From the NCBI RefSeq assembly GCF_000204055.1, contig NW_006768765.1, forward strand, positions 1,720,658-1,784,657: a stretch of 64,000 nt of DNA, read 5' to 3'. How positions within the stretch are numbered: position 1 is the stretch's first letter; every line of letters starts with the position of its first letter. The notes under the pieces are model-generated. The model was not told where the DNA came from. It ran no database searches and worked only from the letters and a program-made list of their open reading frames with translations. Source of the stretch: Melampsora larici-populina 98AG31. Taxonomy: Eukaryota; Basidiomycota; Pucciniomycetes; Pucciniales; Melampsoraceae. Positions 12,778-24,152 of the stretch are shown one piece after another. Both the position numbers and the translations under genes were made by a program.

Positions 12778-14464
12778 TTACAGCAAGATACCCCCATCGA
12801 CATTCATAACCAAACCATCACAATATTGCCCGCCTTTGCGAAAGAGAAAATATGAATGACTCAAACTTAAGATACGCTGATTGAGTACCATGATCTTAAT
12901 GAGAACTCACATATAGCACAGAGGCAGCCATTTCTTCAAGTTTGCCTGGACGTCCCGCAGGTATTTTGTACTTTTCTGGATCAAATCTTTCTGATATATC
13001 GTTCTTTCCACGGCTATCCAACCCAAATGGAAAGACAAAGCATCAAGGGTCAAGGAATTAGTGTGAGGTTTGAAATGAGCTAGGAGATCTGATACTCAAC
13101 TCATCACTGGAAGTCTTGGCCGTCTAGAAAAGAGATAATCACAATCGCACAATAGCAGTCAGTCAGTGAGTTTCTGAAGCAGTGATAACACAAAGAGTTG
13201 CTTGTGAAGAAGGGGGTTGAAGTGTGCTGACCATCTCAGAGGGGAAAACTCCAGGTGCGATAGAGTTGAACCTGATTCCAAGCCTGCCGACTTCTGTTGC
13301 CATCATTCTGTTCAAGTTCAACACCAGTCAAAATTCAGCAATCAATAACTTTTCCTTTTACATCTTTCCTTGATGTTTTTGGAAAATCGTGCAGTCAATA
13401 TGAACTTACTTGGTCAGGTGAATTGCAGCTGCTTTGCTTGCGTTGTAGGCTAAATGGGATTGTGAAATTTTGACCATTCCACTCTGATATACGACCACTC
13501 ATTATCAATCAACTATAAGATCGAAAGCTAAAAACAATAGAAAGACTAACGATTGAACTGATGTTGATCACACCACTTCGATAGCTTTCCTTGGTGCCTT
13601 TCTCCAATAATGGAAGAAAACAAATAGTCGAGAAATAGATCGAGGCAACATTTGTTCTCCAAACATTATCCCAATCTTCAAAACTTTCGGATTCCATAGT
13701 CGAATTTGCCAATTCTTTTCCCGATTTTTCTGAAGCGGTTTCCGAATGAGGACCAGAGATTCCTGCGTTGTTTATCTACAATTTGAACCAGGTTTTAAAT
13801 CGCAAAATCCACCAAATCAATCCAGACACACAGTCTCTCAGATCTTCGTGCATTTAGGATCAGGAGCGAGTAAGTTGTACTCACCAAAATTTGAATTCCA
13901 TTTGGTTCTTTACCCTCAATCTCTTTTACTAACTTCTTTAAATCATCCTTGGATGTGACATCCGCCTGAATTCTATCTCACCCAAGAAACCTCGATCAAC
14001 GCCAACATCCGCCTGGACCAAAAGTGTACCTCTCGGGCTTATATCACGAGTAAACTTACGCAACAATTTGACCGGTGGCATGTTGCTGATAGCTATCAAC
14101 AGCACGTTTCAACACCTCTTCTCGACGTCCGGTGATATATACTACCAGATGCGCCAGCAACGATCAACATCAAAAAGCAAAGCAAAGCGGTCACGAGAAC
14201 ATGAGAGTGATGTAAAGATGTACCTTTGGCGCCGTGAGTCGCGAGTGCCTCAGTACACATTAACCCAATGCTGATGTAAAACAGTATGATGGAACCGACA
14301 CATTGCGTTGGTAGATATGCCAATTAGCATGGAATAGAAGCAATAACGCACCCAGTCCCACCACCCGTAACAACGGCCACAAGGCCTTTGACCGAGAAAA
14401 GGGAGTCAAGTGCGAGAGCTTTGTTGAGCTCCTGATGAGGGTCTCGAGCGGCAGCGTTAGACAT
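12778..14464 (-). CDS. Short-chain dehydrogenase/reductase, tandem copy 2
   Basis: This is a paralogue of the SDR at 10278-11926 with the same ten-exon layout: 14352-14464, 14224-14270, 14060-14141, 13885-13972, 13551-13775, 13410-13483, 13232-13307, 13101-13123, 12911-13013 and 12778-12876. It encodes about 309 residues. Conserved marks are TGGGTGIG, GRREE, NNAGISG, INISS, Y-N-A-S-K and a C-terminal GGQYCDGLVMNVDGG. The last intron is odd. Copy 1 splices just before LCGKGGQY, but here no AG stands at that point. The only upstream AG that keeps the frame (12877-12878, minus) adds about ten residues (RILSLSHSYF). The catalytic core is unaffected. Either a longer C-terminal loop is made or the transcript is misspliced, so the last exon is the least certain part. 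Confidence 0.82.
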
Positions 14465-15305
14465 GATGCTTGTGAGAATTGTTGTAGGAATACAATCAAA
14501 GCTTCAGATGATGGTTGAACGGTCAAGAGGATGGAATGAGAGCTTGAATAGAAAAGCAAAGAGATGACATCATCTTTTCTTTCATATGATAACTTCTCTG
14601 GCTTACCCGAGATCAGTCATTCTAGTTGTCATTGCCGAGACAACAAACGAATCACAAGTTTGATTTGCCATATACTCTTCCCAACTCTCGGAATGGATTA
14701 CATTTCCATCTGCCGAACTTAAGACCCTCTTGCATAGTCGCTCCAAGAATCATCGGCTCGTTTTGTTTTCTTGTCAAGACAAGGTTTTGTTGAAAAGACA
14801 AACACTCGGTTCAAACTTGTTGATGCCAACTTTGAGTTGGTCCCATACTACATTACGCGTCTACTAGCAAATGACCAAGAAGATTTAGATCACGTAAGTA
14901 TGTAAAGCCGATTTGTGCGAGATGGGGAGACTGGACAATCTGGAGCCGACTGGAGAGTGGAAAACATATTTATATGCGTTTGTAGAATCTAAATATGGTT
15001 TGCAATTTGTTGAGGTTTTTTGTTTGAGATAAATTCGCAGAGATGCTTCATCCTCAAATTTCGATCATGGCGGATTTGTATAAATCCCTCTTTAAATTAA
15101 GAATCGATCTAAACCTAACAAATCGTCCCACAGGCTCAGGTTGTCGCAAGGGAGAGCTGACTGGGTGCGATTTTGTTAAACTTGGAATCAATCTATGATT
15201 CAAGATTTCGAAAATGTTTATATGTACATGTGATTTCAAGATAGGAGTCAGAATTCGAAAAACATTCATCTATCAGATATATACGTCACAGACAAGATTT
15301 CAAAA
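14465..15305. other. Intergenic, promoter of SDR copy 2 and Pfs2 3' flank
   Basis: There is no gene. The left part is upstream of SDR copy 2 and is partly similar to the matching region of copy 1. The right part is the Pfs2 3' flank. Confidence 0.5.
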
Positions 15306-17870
15306 TCACCAATTCTTTCCAGTGTCTTTATTTTGTGGTGGTATTTCTCTTCCAAACTCATCCAACTCCCCTGTGACATCAGCACCACCAATATTGATAT
15401 TTGTTGACCATCGACTCATCCCTCTTCCTCCTCCTCCTCCACCCCCGCCGCCGCCACCACCCCCTTTAGACTGAGGAGTCTTCCACTTCATCTTCCCAGC
15501 GGCTAAATCCCTTCCCATAGCTGCCTCTTGACTCAATAAAGGACCTCTCCTCCAACCCACTGCTCCTCCACCTCCATTATTATTACTACTATTTGCTAAA
15601 CCTGGTAATGGCATCTCATTCGTTTCCGTGGCTCTTCCAAATCCAGGTATTGCTAAAGCTTCAGGTTTAGGTAAATCAAGTGACATCCTCGGTGGTTGTG
15701 GTGCGTTTCCTTGAAATCTTAAAGCTGTACCTGATCCGGTTGGAACGAATCCGGGTGGCGGGTTACCTAATATGTCAGATTCTGCTGTTGGAATCGGGTT
15801 GAAGAGTTGACCAGCTCCCATTGGTTGGTTAGGGTGGTATTGATGTCCTAGCCCAGGTACGAAGAAATCTTCGGCTGAATGGGTCATGAGAAGTGCACAG
15901 GATGCAGATGTGATCAGACATACATGTAGCACTTTATAACATGAAATGAAAAATGCCTCACGTTGTTCTTCTTCGTCTTTGATACCCAACTCTCTTGCAC
16001 GTTCTTTTCCTATGTGGAACTTATCATTTGCGATCTTTATTCCTGGCCTACCTCGACTCCAAAAACGAGTAGTGTGGTCGTTACTACCGCTGACCAGTGT
16101 ATGTCCAAGTGGATGATAATCAAGAGCCCAAACACAACCGTCATGTGCAAATTCCAATTCGTCTACTGGTTCAGACTCTGGCAAACACCAATAGAGGATT
16201 GTTCCGTCGGATCCACCAGAAGTAAGTATATCATGATGAATTGGATGCCATGTGAGAGCTACAAAAAAGGTCATGAGTCAAGTGTTGTTTGTTCTATTTT
16301 AAGGATTCAAGAGGAAGACGAACAGCAAACTTCTTTCTTATGACCTCGGAGGGCTACCAACTCTTTCATCATTCGAATGTCGAAGACTTTGATCAATTGA
16401 TCTCTCGATCCAGTCGCAACAATGTGTCCATTCGGATTCCATGCACAGGCTTGTACACTGCTCTTATGGCCATGTCTTAGCTCCGAAAGATGAAAACACA
16501 AACGGTCAGCTCAAAAAGTGAGTCATCACAACTCGTGAAAAAACTAAACACAAATTATCACCAAAAAAGTAGAAATGGGATATAATAAAGGGAGGAAAAA
16601 TCGTTCCAAAGATGAAGGAGCTCACAATGTAGCCAAACATTTCGCACTTCTGGGATCCCAAAACTTCACCAAACTATCTTTACCTCCCGAACATAACAGT
16701 CCCTTGGTCGGATGCCATTTCACACATCTCACATCCCATCCATGTCCTTTTTAGCGTAAGAATGAACATATGAACATCGTGTTTCTACATCATATAAGTG
16801 AATCGAAATGCTCAAAGGAAAGGAACAACTGACCAACCAAATTACGTTCCTCACGTCTTTCCTCAAATCCCCACAGTTTGATCAGACCATCATCACCACA
16901 GCTCACAAACCTAGAATCGTTAGGTGAAAACGAGATATCTCGTACACTATCCTTATGACCTTCAAAGACTTGTAAATTATTCATGTTGGGTTGAAAATAT
17001 TTAATCATGCCTGCATTATCACCTGAGACCAACCAACTTCCAGATTTGGCCCAATCTACTGCTCTAACAGCTGTATCATGAGCTTGTAAGATTGTCTCAA
17101 AATTGAATGTCAACGCGTTCCAAAGTGTAAATTCTCCACTAGTTGCACCGGTCAACACTCTTCGCGCGTCAGGCGTAAACTAAAAGTCCAAATTTGATAA
17201 GTTTCAGTCAATATTCGATTGATTGATTTTGAAAACGATCAAGGTTCACATACTCTGACTATATTTATGGGACATCGGACTTTATTTGTAGACGTGTGAA
17301 CATATTTCGTTAGTATCGAAGTAGATGGGTTTCTCGGATAGGCTTGAGGTGGTAAGAACTATTACGAAGATAGTTAATCATGAGTGATGAAAGGATCCGA
17401 AAGAAGATGAGAGCCAAACCAACTTACTTCAACTAAATGATCAATACACGGTCTAATGAAATAATGCTCATCCGCGCAAGTTTTAAGCGACCTCATCTAT
17501 AGAAAATCAAAACAATCACCATCAGACTTGATATCAAAAGTAAGTTTCCCAAATTCAAACCACAAAAAAAAGATCTCGTACCCACCAAATTCCAACGAGC
17601 CATACTACCCCCAATATCAACCGTACGTCTAGGACGAATTTTACGAGCTCTACCATCCTGTCTACCATGACCTGAAATCGCTGCCATTTCTAATGCACTC
17701 TCTTCTGCGATTCTTCTTTCCATACTTGGTGCACTTGGTGGACCATATGGACCTGGTCTCCATCCGTCCCATGCTTGTGTTCTTGATTTTTTCGGTCTTA
17801 GATCTTTTGTTTGAATTTTAATTTCTTCTGGTGTTGAGTTAGTGGTATCTGTCATTTCTAATGAAGTCAT
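15306..17870 (-). CDS. PFS2: Pfs2/WDR33-type polyadenylation factor, WD40 protein
   Basis: Pfs2 (WDR33 in animals) is a WD40 scaffold of the cleavage and polyadenylation factor, and in animals it helps bind the AAUAAA signal. There are eight exons on the minus strand: 17586-17870, 17428-17496, 17254-17358, 16834-17179, 16626-16746, 16324-16475, 15962-16258 and 15306-15874, giving 647 residues. Diagnostic segments are RKTVD-like [94 protein letters not shown] and [16 protein letters not shown]. This is the WDR33/Pfs2 order of WD repeats. After the propeller a Pro/Gly-rich tail carries a run of 13 Gly (near 15428-15466) and an Arg-Gly step. Intron 6 uses a GTTCGT donor; that choice gives GHKKEVCSLTWHP, the same length as the human GHKKE...WHP segment. 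Confidence 0.93.
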
Positions 17871-18100
17871 TGGAGAGTTGAGTTGAGTTTAACGATCGAC
17901 ATGTTGAAACTTGAAAGTTGAATGATGAGAAGCTGAGAAGCATACACTGAAAGGTATGTATAAGCATATTGTTCGGATGATGCTGATACCGAGTCAAGTC
18001 ACATGCTTGACACACGAAACAAAAGTCACTTCAAAATGTATGCGCCACGGCTCTTTCTGATTCTTGCCTCTTGAAAAGTGAACTATACTTGACCGAAATC
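17871..18100. promoter_or_regulatory. Divergent promoter, PFS2 and N-methyltransferase gene
   Basis: Only 230 bp separate the divergent starts, so both genes must draw their core promoters from this stretch. No clear TATA box is seen. Confidence 0.5.
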
Positions 18101-19295
18101 ATGGAGCCGAATCAAGACGAAGAACACCAAAGTCGACAGCCTGATCATGTCATCGCATTATCATATTGGGATCAAGTAGCTAAAGATGAGCCTAATGACA
18201 ATGGAGTACTAGGAGGTTCGTGGTTTATTTCGTGAACAAAACTGGCTTCTTTTGCGTTTATTTATTTATGAAGACCACGTTGATATCATTTAAAAATATG
18301 AATCGAATTGATCAATCAAGGTTTTGGAGAAGGTGTCAGTGAAGCAAGACTTGCTTTTGTTTCCGCTTTCTGATGACGAGCATACCAAACTGATTCGTGG
18401 TCTTGATTCATGTTTTCCTTAGAGCTTACCAAGGGTAGATAGTTTAACAAGTAGATTATTTCTTCTTAGTCTAAGACCGACATTCTCCACGGTTTCAACA
18501 GAAAATACACCTTTAAAAAAACGAAGAGCACTTGATATCGGAGCAGGAATAGGTCGTGTGACTCGATCTGTACTGCTCCCTGTACTTGGTCCAACTTCAT
18601 TGGTTGATATGGTAGAACCTGCCTCAGGATTTGTCAATGCTGCTCAAGAGGCCTCTGGTCAATGGAAAGGAAAGATACAAATTTGGCAGATGGGTATACA
18701 AGAGTTTTGGAATCAAAGAAATGTTAAGAAGCCAACTTGGGTCACCGGTCAATTTGATCAAGATGGAACGGAGGAGAGAAAGAAATACGATGTGATTTGG
18801 TGTCAATGGTCAGTTTGACCTTTTCATAAATTTACTCGTCATCTGGGATCCGTTCTGACTGTGGTAATTTCATTTTTCGTATGACAAATGAATAGGGTAC
18901 TGGGTCACTTGACCGATGACGAGTTTATTGAATTCTTCAGTCGAGCTTCGGAAGAGCTGGTCGGGAATGATGAAGGAGAACCTGGATTGATTGTCGTGAA
19001 GGAGAATGTATGTGAAGGAGAAGGATGTGTATATGATGAAGTAGATGGTTCTGTGACACGGTGAGTACGAACCACACGGCAAGAAACATTCTTTGGGAGG
19101 ATACTGACAGTGACGATATATGATTTGTAAAAATCTAGGTCTGATGCAGTTTTTCGAAAACTGTTCGACTTATCAGGATTGGTGCTGGTAAGGCAAGATG
19201 TTCAATTAGGGTTTCCATCTGAATTGTTTCGCGTCAATCTTTATGCACTAGAACGACCAAAAAGTATTACAAAAAATCATCAAAGCCTCAAATGA
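18101..19295 (+). CDS. N-terminal Xaa-Pro-Lys protein N-methyltransferase (NTMT1/Tae1 type)
   Basis: Enzymes of this family put methyl groups from S-adenosylmethionine on the alpha-amino group of proteins whose N-terminus reads X-Pro-Lys after Met removal; ribosomal proteins are among the yeast Tae1 targets. There are five exons: 18101-18215, 18321-18334, 18423-18808, 18896-19060 and 19139-19295, giving 278 residues. Visible marks are SYWDQV followed by GVLGGFGEG (family YW..V....GMLGGF/Y), SRLFL, motif I LDIGAGIGRVT, an acidic post-I VDMVEP, YDVIWCQWVLGHLTDDE at motif II/post-II, and LIVVKENV. A 14-nt microexon (18321-18334) joins the GG-FGEG motif. The first intron has a GTTCGT donor. Family assignment is firm; substrates here are inferred from the family. 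Confidence 0.9.
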
Positions 19296-20712
19296 ACTCC
19301 TACTTTCTCGATGAAGTGAGCCTTTGAGGAACAAAAGAGGTTTGACACCGTTTGATCTTTCCGATACAGCTCGTAGACAGAGATTGGGTAGGTTGAGCCA
19401 TTTGATTGATCTATATCTATACATCTCTGACATCTAGATATCAGTCAAACAGGTGTATTGGTATATTGGTGTGCAGAAGCCATGTATATGCACCCTTCAC
19501 CCATGCTTTGAGTAGGCTCCTTCTTATCTGATGGTCTCTCTTGGCTACGGAGTTGCCAGGCTATCCGGATTTGAAGAATATGTAGCAAGCATGGAATTCA
19601 ACGGACCAAAATTCCTTACTCAAGTCTTTCATCAGCGCCATACAAGAAGCTCATCTGAATCTGGATGAAGGGAAAACCCCGAGGAGGGATATTAGAGAAA
19701 GGAATGGTGGATGAGTCCAACCAAGCCAATAGTTTATAACACATTGAACTGTAAGGTCATCTTCACCTCCCATCAATAATTGGTCACATTGAACTATCAA
19801 AACCCATAAGTTATTTTGAGAAGTTCATCATTCTTGAAATCAATCAACTCACTGCTCATCACTTTTGTGGATGACTGTTAATTCTGATGAAATTTTTCAA
19901 ACACTATTGGAATGAGGAGTATTAAGGGCGCGTTTGCTGGAGAAACTTTTGGTCAGAAAGGCTTTGCATTCTGTAACATATTAAATGCTGATTATGTCTT
20001 GATGTGAATTCTGATCAGAATTTCCTCAAGCAAACATGGCCTATGTAAGTGGGCAAGCTCCAAGACATTCCAGAGCGTGTTCATCATCAATCTTGAGCCC
20101 ATTAACTTGTTTCTGATACTTCTTCCCAAAAGTATCATAAATGCAAGCGCGTGGATGAATCATGAACAGAGGATTGAGATCACAGATAAAGAATGCAGAA
20201 AAACATAACAAAACCTAGAGCTGTTTCGAAAACTGTTCCTCCTGTTGTTTTTGATTTTTTTTTCATATCCGCCGTTAATTGATAGTTGCCTGTCTGGGTT
20301 ATTTATTCCGATTGGGATCAGAAATGGAGCTGACGCAGGCGCAAACCCGCTCAAGCGTTGGCATCAAGGGTTGAAGCTGACTTCAGGCAAGCGAGGTGAT
20401 TCAAGCTCAGGCCGTGTCATTAGCCATTTCCGCGCTTTTTCTACCAGATTGAAAACTACGGATATGAAATATGAAAATTCGAAGATGACAGCACTAACGT
20501 TTACTTTCGAAACGGCTGTAATACAGTAGTGTTTCAATTTCTACTTCACAAATAATCAACACGGGTAAATAGAGTTGAAACGGTAAACAACAAACGACAG
20601 TCAAGGCAAATCAAGATCTCGAGGTTAAAGACTTCAAGAAGAAAGAACTCAACCAGAGACAGAAAAAAACAGGAAAGAAAACGAAAAGGAAAAAGAAAAG
20701 GAAAGATTAGAA
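19296..20712. other. Intergenic with one small MITE
   Basis: No gene is recognised. It contains the Tourist-like MITE at 19926-20041. The 400 bp before 20713 should be the promoter of the F-box/WD40 gene; a purine-rich A/G tract (20640-20710) directly precedes its ATG. Confidence 0.5.
19926..20041. mobile_element. Tourist-like (PIF/Harbinger) MITE, 116 bp
   Basis: The ends are imperfect inverted repeats: left GGGCGCGTTTGCTGGAG, right the inverse of GGCCATGTTTGCTTGAG, continuing inward to GGTCAG/GATCAG. Flanks are TAA on the left and TAT on the right, a decayed 3-bp TWA-type duplication. It resembles the two MITEs at 38990-39282. Confidence 0.6.
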
Positions 20713-23700
20713 ATGACTCCGATCAACTCAAGAAACACTTCGACTAGAAGGTCATTACCATTTCCAAGCAACAACCAATCCACTACCATCATCAAACCCA
20801 GCTCAACAAGCAACTCATCATTATCAAAATCGATCACTTCTTCACTTTCCAAATCAACTTCAACTCCAATACCGACTACTTCATCATCATCATCATCACA
20901 ATCAAAACTAAATCAATCTCGTAGACAATCTGTTATTCCTCAACTTAATCGACCAATCTCAATCACTACTACAGCTCTTAACACTAATCGTAATAATAAT
21001 CAATCTAGTACTAACAACAATCGAACTCCTACTTTACCTCGATCACGTAATGTTTCTCTCAATTTACCTCAATCGAATCTCAACAATTTAAGTAATACTA
21101 GCAATCAAAATAATAATAATAATAATGTAGCACCTCTTAAGAGATCACCATTGAATCGTAACACTATAGCTAATTTTACACCACTTTCATCTGAAAGATC
21201 TAGAACGTTCACTACTCCTGCTACTACTCCATCACCTCAAGTGATCAATCGTAATCTATTACCAGAATCATCAACTAAACCTGAAGATATCGAAACAGAA
21301 GTACCAGATGATGAAGAAGAAATAGATGAAGAAGTTGAGTCACTCTTGTTTCCTGCCTACATTTTCCCCAAACCCAAAAAATGAATTACAAAAAACTGAT
21401 CTGATGTTGTTTTTTTAGATGGATGAAGCACTTGCAAGAGTTGTAAAAGTACATGCAAGTAAATTAACAGAGTTGAAAAGAACTTTATCTTCTTCTGGTC
21501 AAGGAAATTCAATGTCACTGCATCTTTTACAAGCTGAATTGAAATCTGCTAAAGATGAATTATCAGATTCGAATCAAACAATTGATCGATTAAAAATCGA
21601 AAATCGAAATTTAAATCATCAATTGGTTGGTCATCTTTTTCCTTATTATACAAGATTGATTTCGAAATTATAATCTTAAATGCATTTGTTTCTTGTTTTA
21701 GGTAATGGGTTCTAAAGATAATTTCAAAAGACCTGTGCCTGCTAGATCTCAAAGTTCGAGTACTTTACATGATCAGTTATCTAAAGCATTTTTGGATGCT
21801 TTACAAAATGGAACCGAAAGTGAAATTCAAGCTGTGTTTAGATCTATGCCTTCTACTTCACGGTTACATCTGTAAGCTTTTACCTTTTTTGATACATTTT
21901 ATTTTTGGATTGTTTTCAGTCCATTAGGATGTTGATCAGGAAATATTCTAGGTTGTATCTTTTATTAGATGCTAGTTTGCCGGGTGATCTTGCTGCACTT
22001 CGAACATTTTTGGCCAAAATTGAACGTACTAAACGAGATTGTATGTATCCTTTGTATTCCTTTGTGTCAGTTTCTTGTCGGTTTCTTCTACTGATTGGTT
22101 AACTTTTTGAATTTTGGTTTCTAGTGATTGGTGCTTTACCTGAGGCTTTGGCCGTAAAATGTTTGATGAGAATGGATTTGAAATCGATTTTGACTTGTCG
22201 ATTGGTGGGTTTTGTGTTTGTTTGATCTGTTCAATAAACATTAGACATCATGTTTCTTCCCGACTGTGATTCTAATGTTGCATTTCTTTGAGCTCCTGTA
22301 GGTCTCTAAAACATGGTAAGATTTATTGAATTGTCTAACACTTGTATCCCTGAACGGAGTCCTGATTGGTTTTCAACAGGAATCGTGTGATTTCTGAATG
22401 TGGAGCAGAACTTTGGAGACAACTTTGTTATTCATTAACTTCTATGGATGATGAACGACCTACTCCAAACACAGATGATGCTTATGGTTGGTTTGAGCTT
22501 TATAAAGGTTTGTATTATCGTGAAGAGAACTGGAAAAGAGGTTTGGCTCAAAGAGTGGTAGTTTTAAAAGGTCATACTGGTGAGTTGATACAATCTCTTG
22601 AGTTTTAGTAAATATGAAAAAAACCGATGTATGGATTGACACTGATATTTTTGATTTTTAGGCTCAATTGGAGCGATCAAGTTGAGGGGATCAACCTTGG
22701 TGACGGGATCTTTGGATGGTACCTTGCGAATCTGGAACGTACGCACAAGTACTTGCTTAAAAATAGTCAAGATGCCAGCCCCTGTTTCGTCGGTGGATTT
22801 CCATGGTCAATACGGACATGCTGGAGTAATTGCTGCTGGAGGTAAATATATCAATTTGCAGGTTGATTGCAGAAAGAGTAATTAATGATGTCATGTGCAA
22901 ATGGGTAGGTAACGATGTAGGAAGAGTGTTTTTAATCTCGATGAATGGTGTGCTACTCAGTACCCTTTCTGGCCATAACAAAGTGAGTATCTATAGATAA
23001 CAAGCTCTATCAAACGAACTTTTGAGATGGGGAAGATTGAAGATGGGATATGGTGAATAGGGTATTCGTACTTTGGCTATGAATAGTCAATATCTTGTCT
23101 CCGGAGGGTATGATAAAGCTTTAGTGGTTTGGAATTGGCGAGAAGGTACACGGATTGTTAAATTTGGTGAGTAAGGTGTTATGGCCGATTTTTGAGTTTG
23201 TTTGTTGGGTAACTGATCTTTTGGTTCTGGAGGTCATGATTAGGGCAGCAAACCAATCCTTGTGCGGCCATATCTCTATTTGGCTCATTGTTTAGTAGTG
23301 TTCAAGTGGATGGAGTGATCAGATGTTTCAACATCGAGGCACGAGAAATCGTCTCACAACATAAAGTTCAAGGAGGAGGAGGAAATGAGGTATTTCAGTT
23401 GAGTATCTCACTGACTTGTGGTGTCTAGCTGTCATACTAATAATTCGCTCTCTTTTTCACACACAGATGGTTTGTGGCTGAAGCAAGAAGAGTGATGATT
23501 GCGACTAAGACAAAAATCTATGAATTAGAATATAGACTTACAGCACATGATCAAAACGTTGTGGATTTAAGTTCTCCACCTGATCTTGTTTCAGTAACAC
23601 CTATTGTACATGAATTGAACAGTGGAACGTTAGATGTTTTGAAAAGAAGATTTGCAGCTGCACCTAGATTCGCGAATCGATTAGGCGAAAATATGAGAAT

Positions 23701-24152
23701 CTGTTGGTCTTTTTTGTTTTCCCTTAAAGTTTTAGATTTGGAACTGATGTTTTTAATCTTGTTCTTGTTCGAAAGTTATTGGTCATTTACCTAAACTTGA
23801 TGGTGGGACTATGAAAGCTGTTAATTTGGGTAATAGTACGATGAATATAGATGAAGAAATCAGAGGAACAGATTGTTTACAACCAATTGAGGGAGCTTGG
23901 TTAGATGGAGAATATTGTGTTTCAACAAGAAACCCGGTGAGTTGTACTTTTTCATCGTTTCTTTTTTTGGTATTGAAGAAAACGAGAGAGAAAAACTGAT
24001 TTAAAATTTGAGGTTTGCTTTAGACTTGTATGTCATTATCTAGTGATCGATTAGTTGTGGGATGCAGCGATGGGATTCTTTATGCTCTTGATTTTTGTGG
24101 AAGAACTTATAGAGCTGAAGAAGAAGAAAGTGAAAGGGATTTAGAAGAATGA
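20713..24152 (+). CDS. F-box and WD40-repeat protein
   Basis: F-box/WD40 proteins are substrate receptors of SCF ubiquitin ligases: the F-box binds Skp1 and the propeller binds the target. There are fourteen exons: 20713-21333, 21419-21625, 21702-21871, 21952-22040, 22125-22204, 22302-22315, 22380-22579, 22662-22841, 22909-22982, 23061-23166, 23244-23397, 23467-23702, 23776-23936 and 24024-24152, giving 806 residues. The first 200 residues are Ser/Thr/Asn-rich and disordered with an acidic end. A predicted coiled coil follows (exon 2). The F-box reads [37 protein letters not shown] repeats begin at [17 protein letters not shown], then [35 protein letters not shown] and a VDGVIRCFN blade. The substrate is unknown. 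Exon 6 is a 14-nt microexon inside the F-box. Several donors begin GTT (GTTGAG, GTTGGT). Confidence 0.88.
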
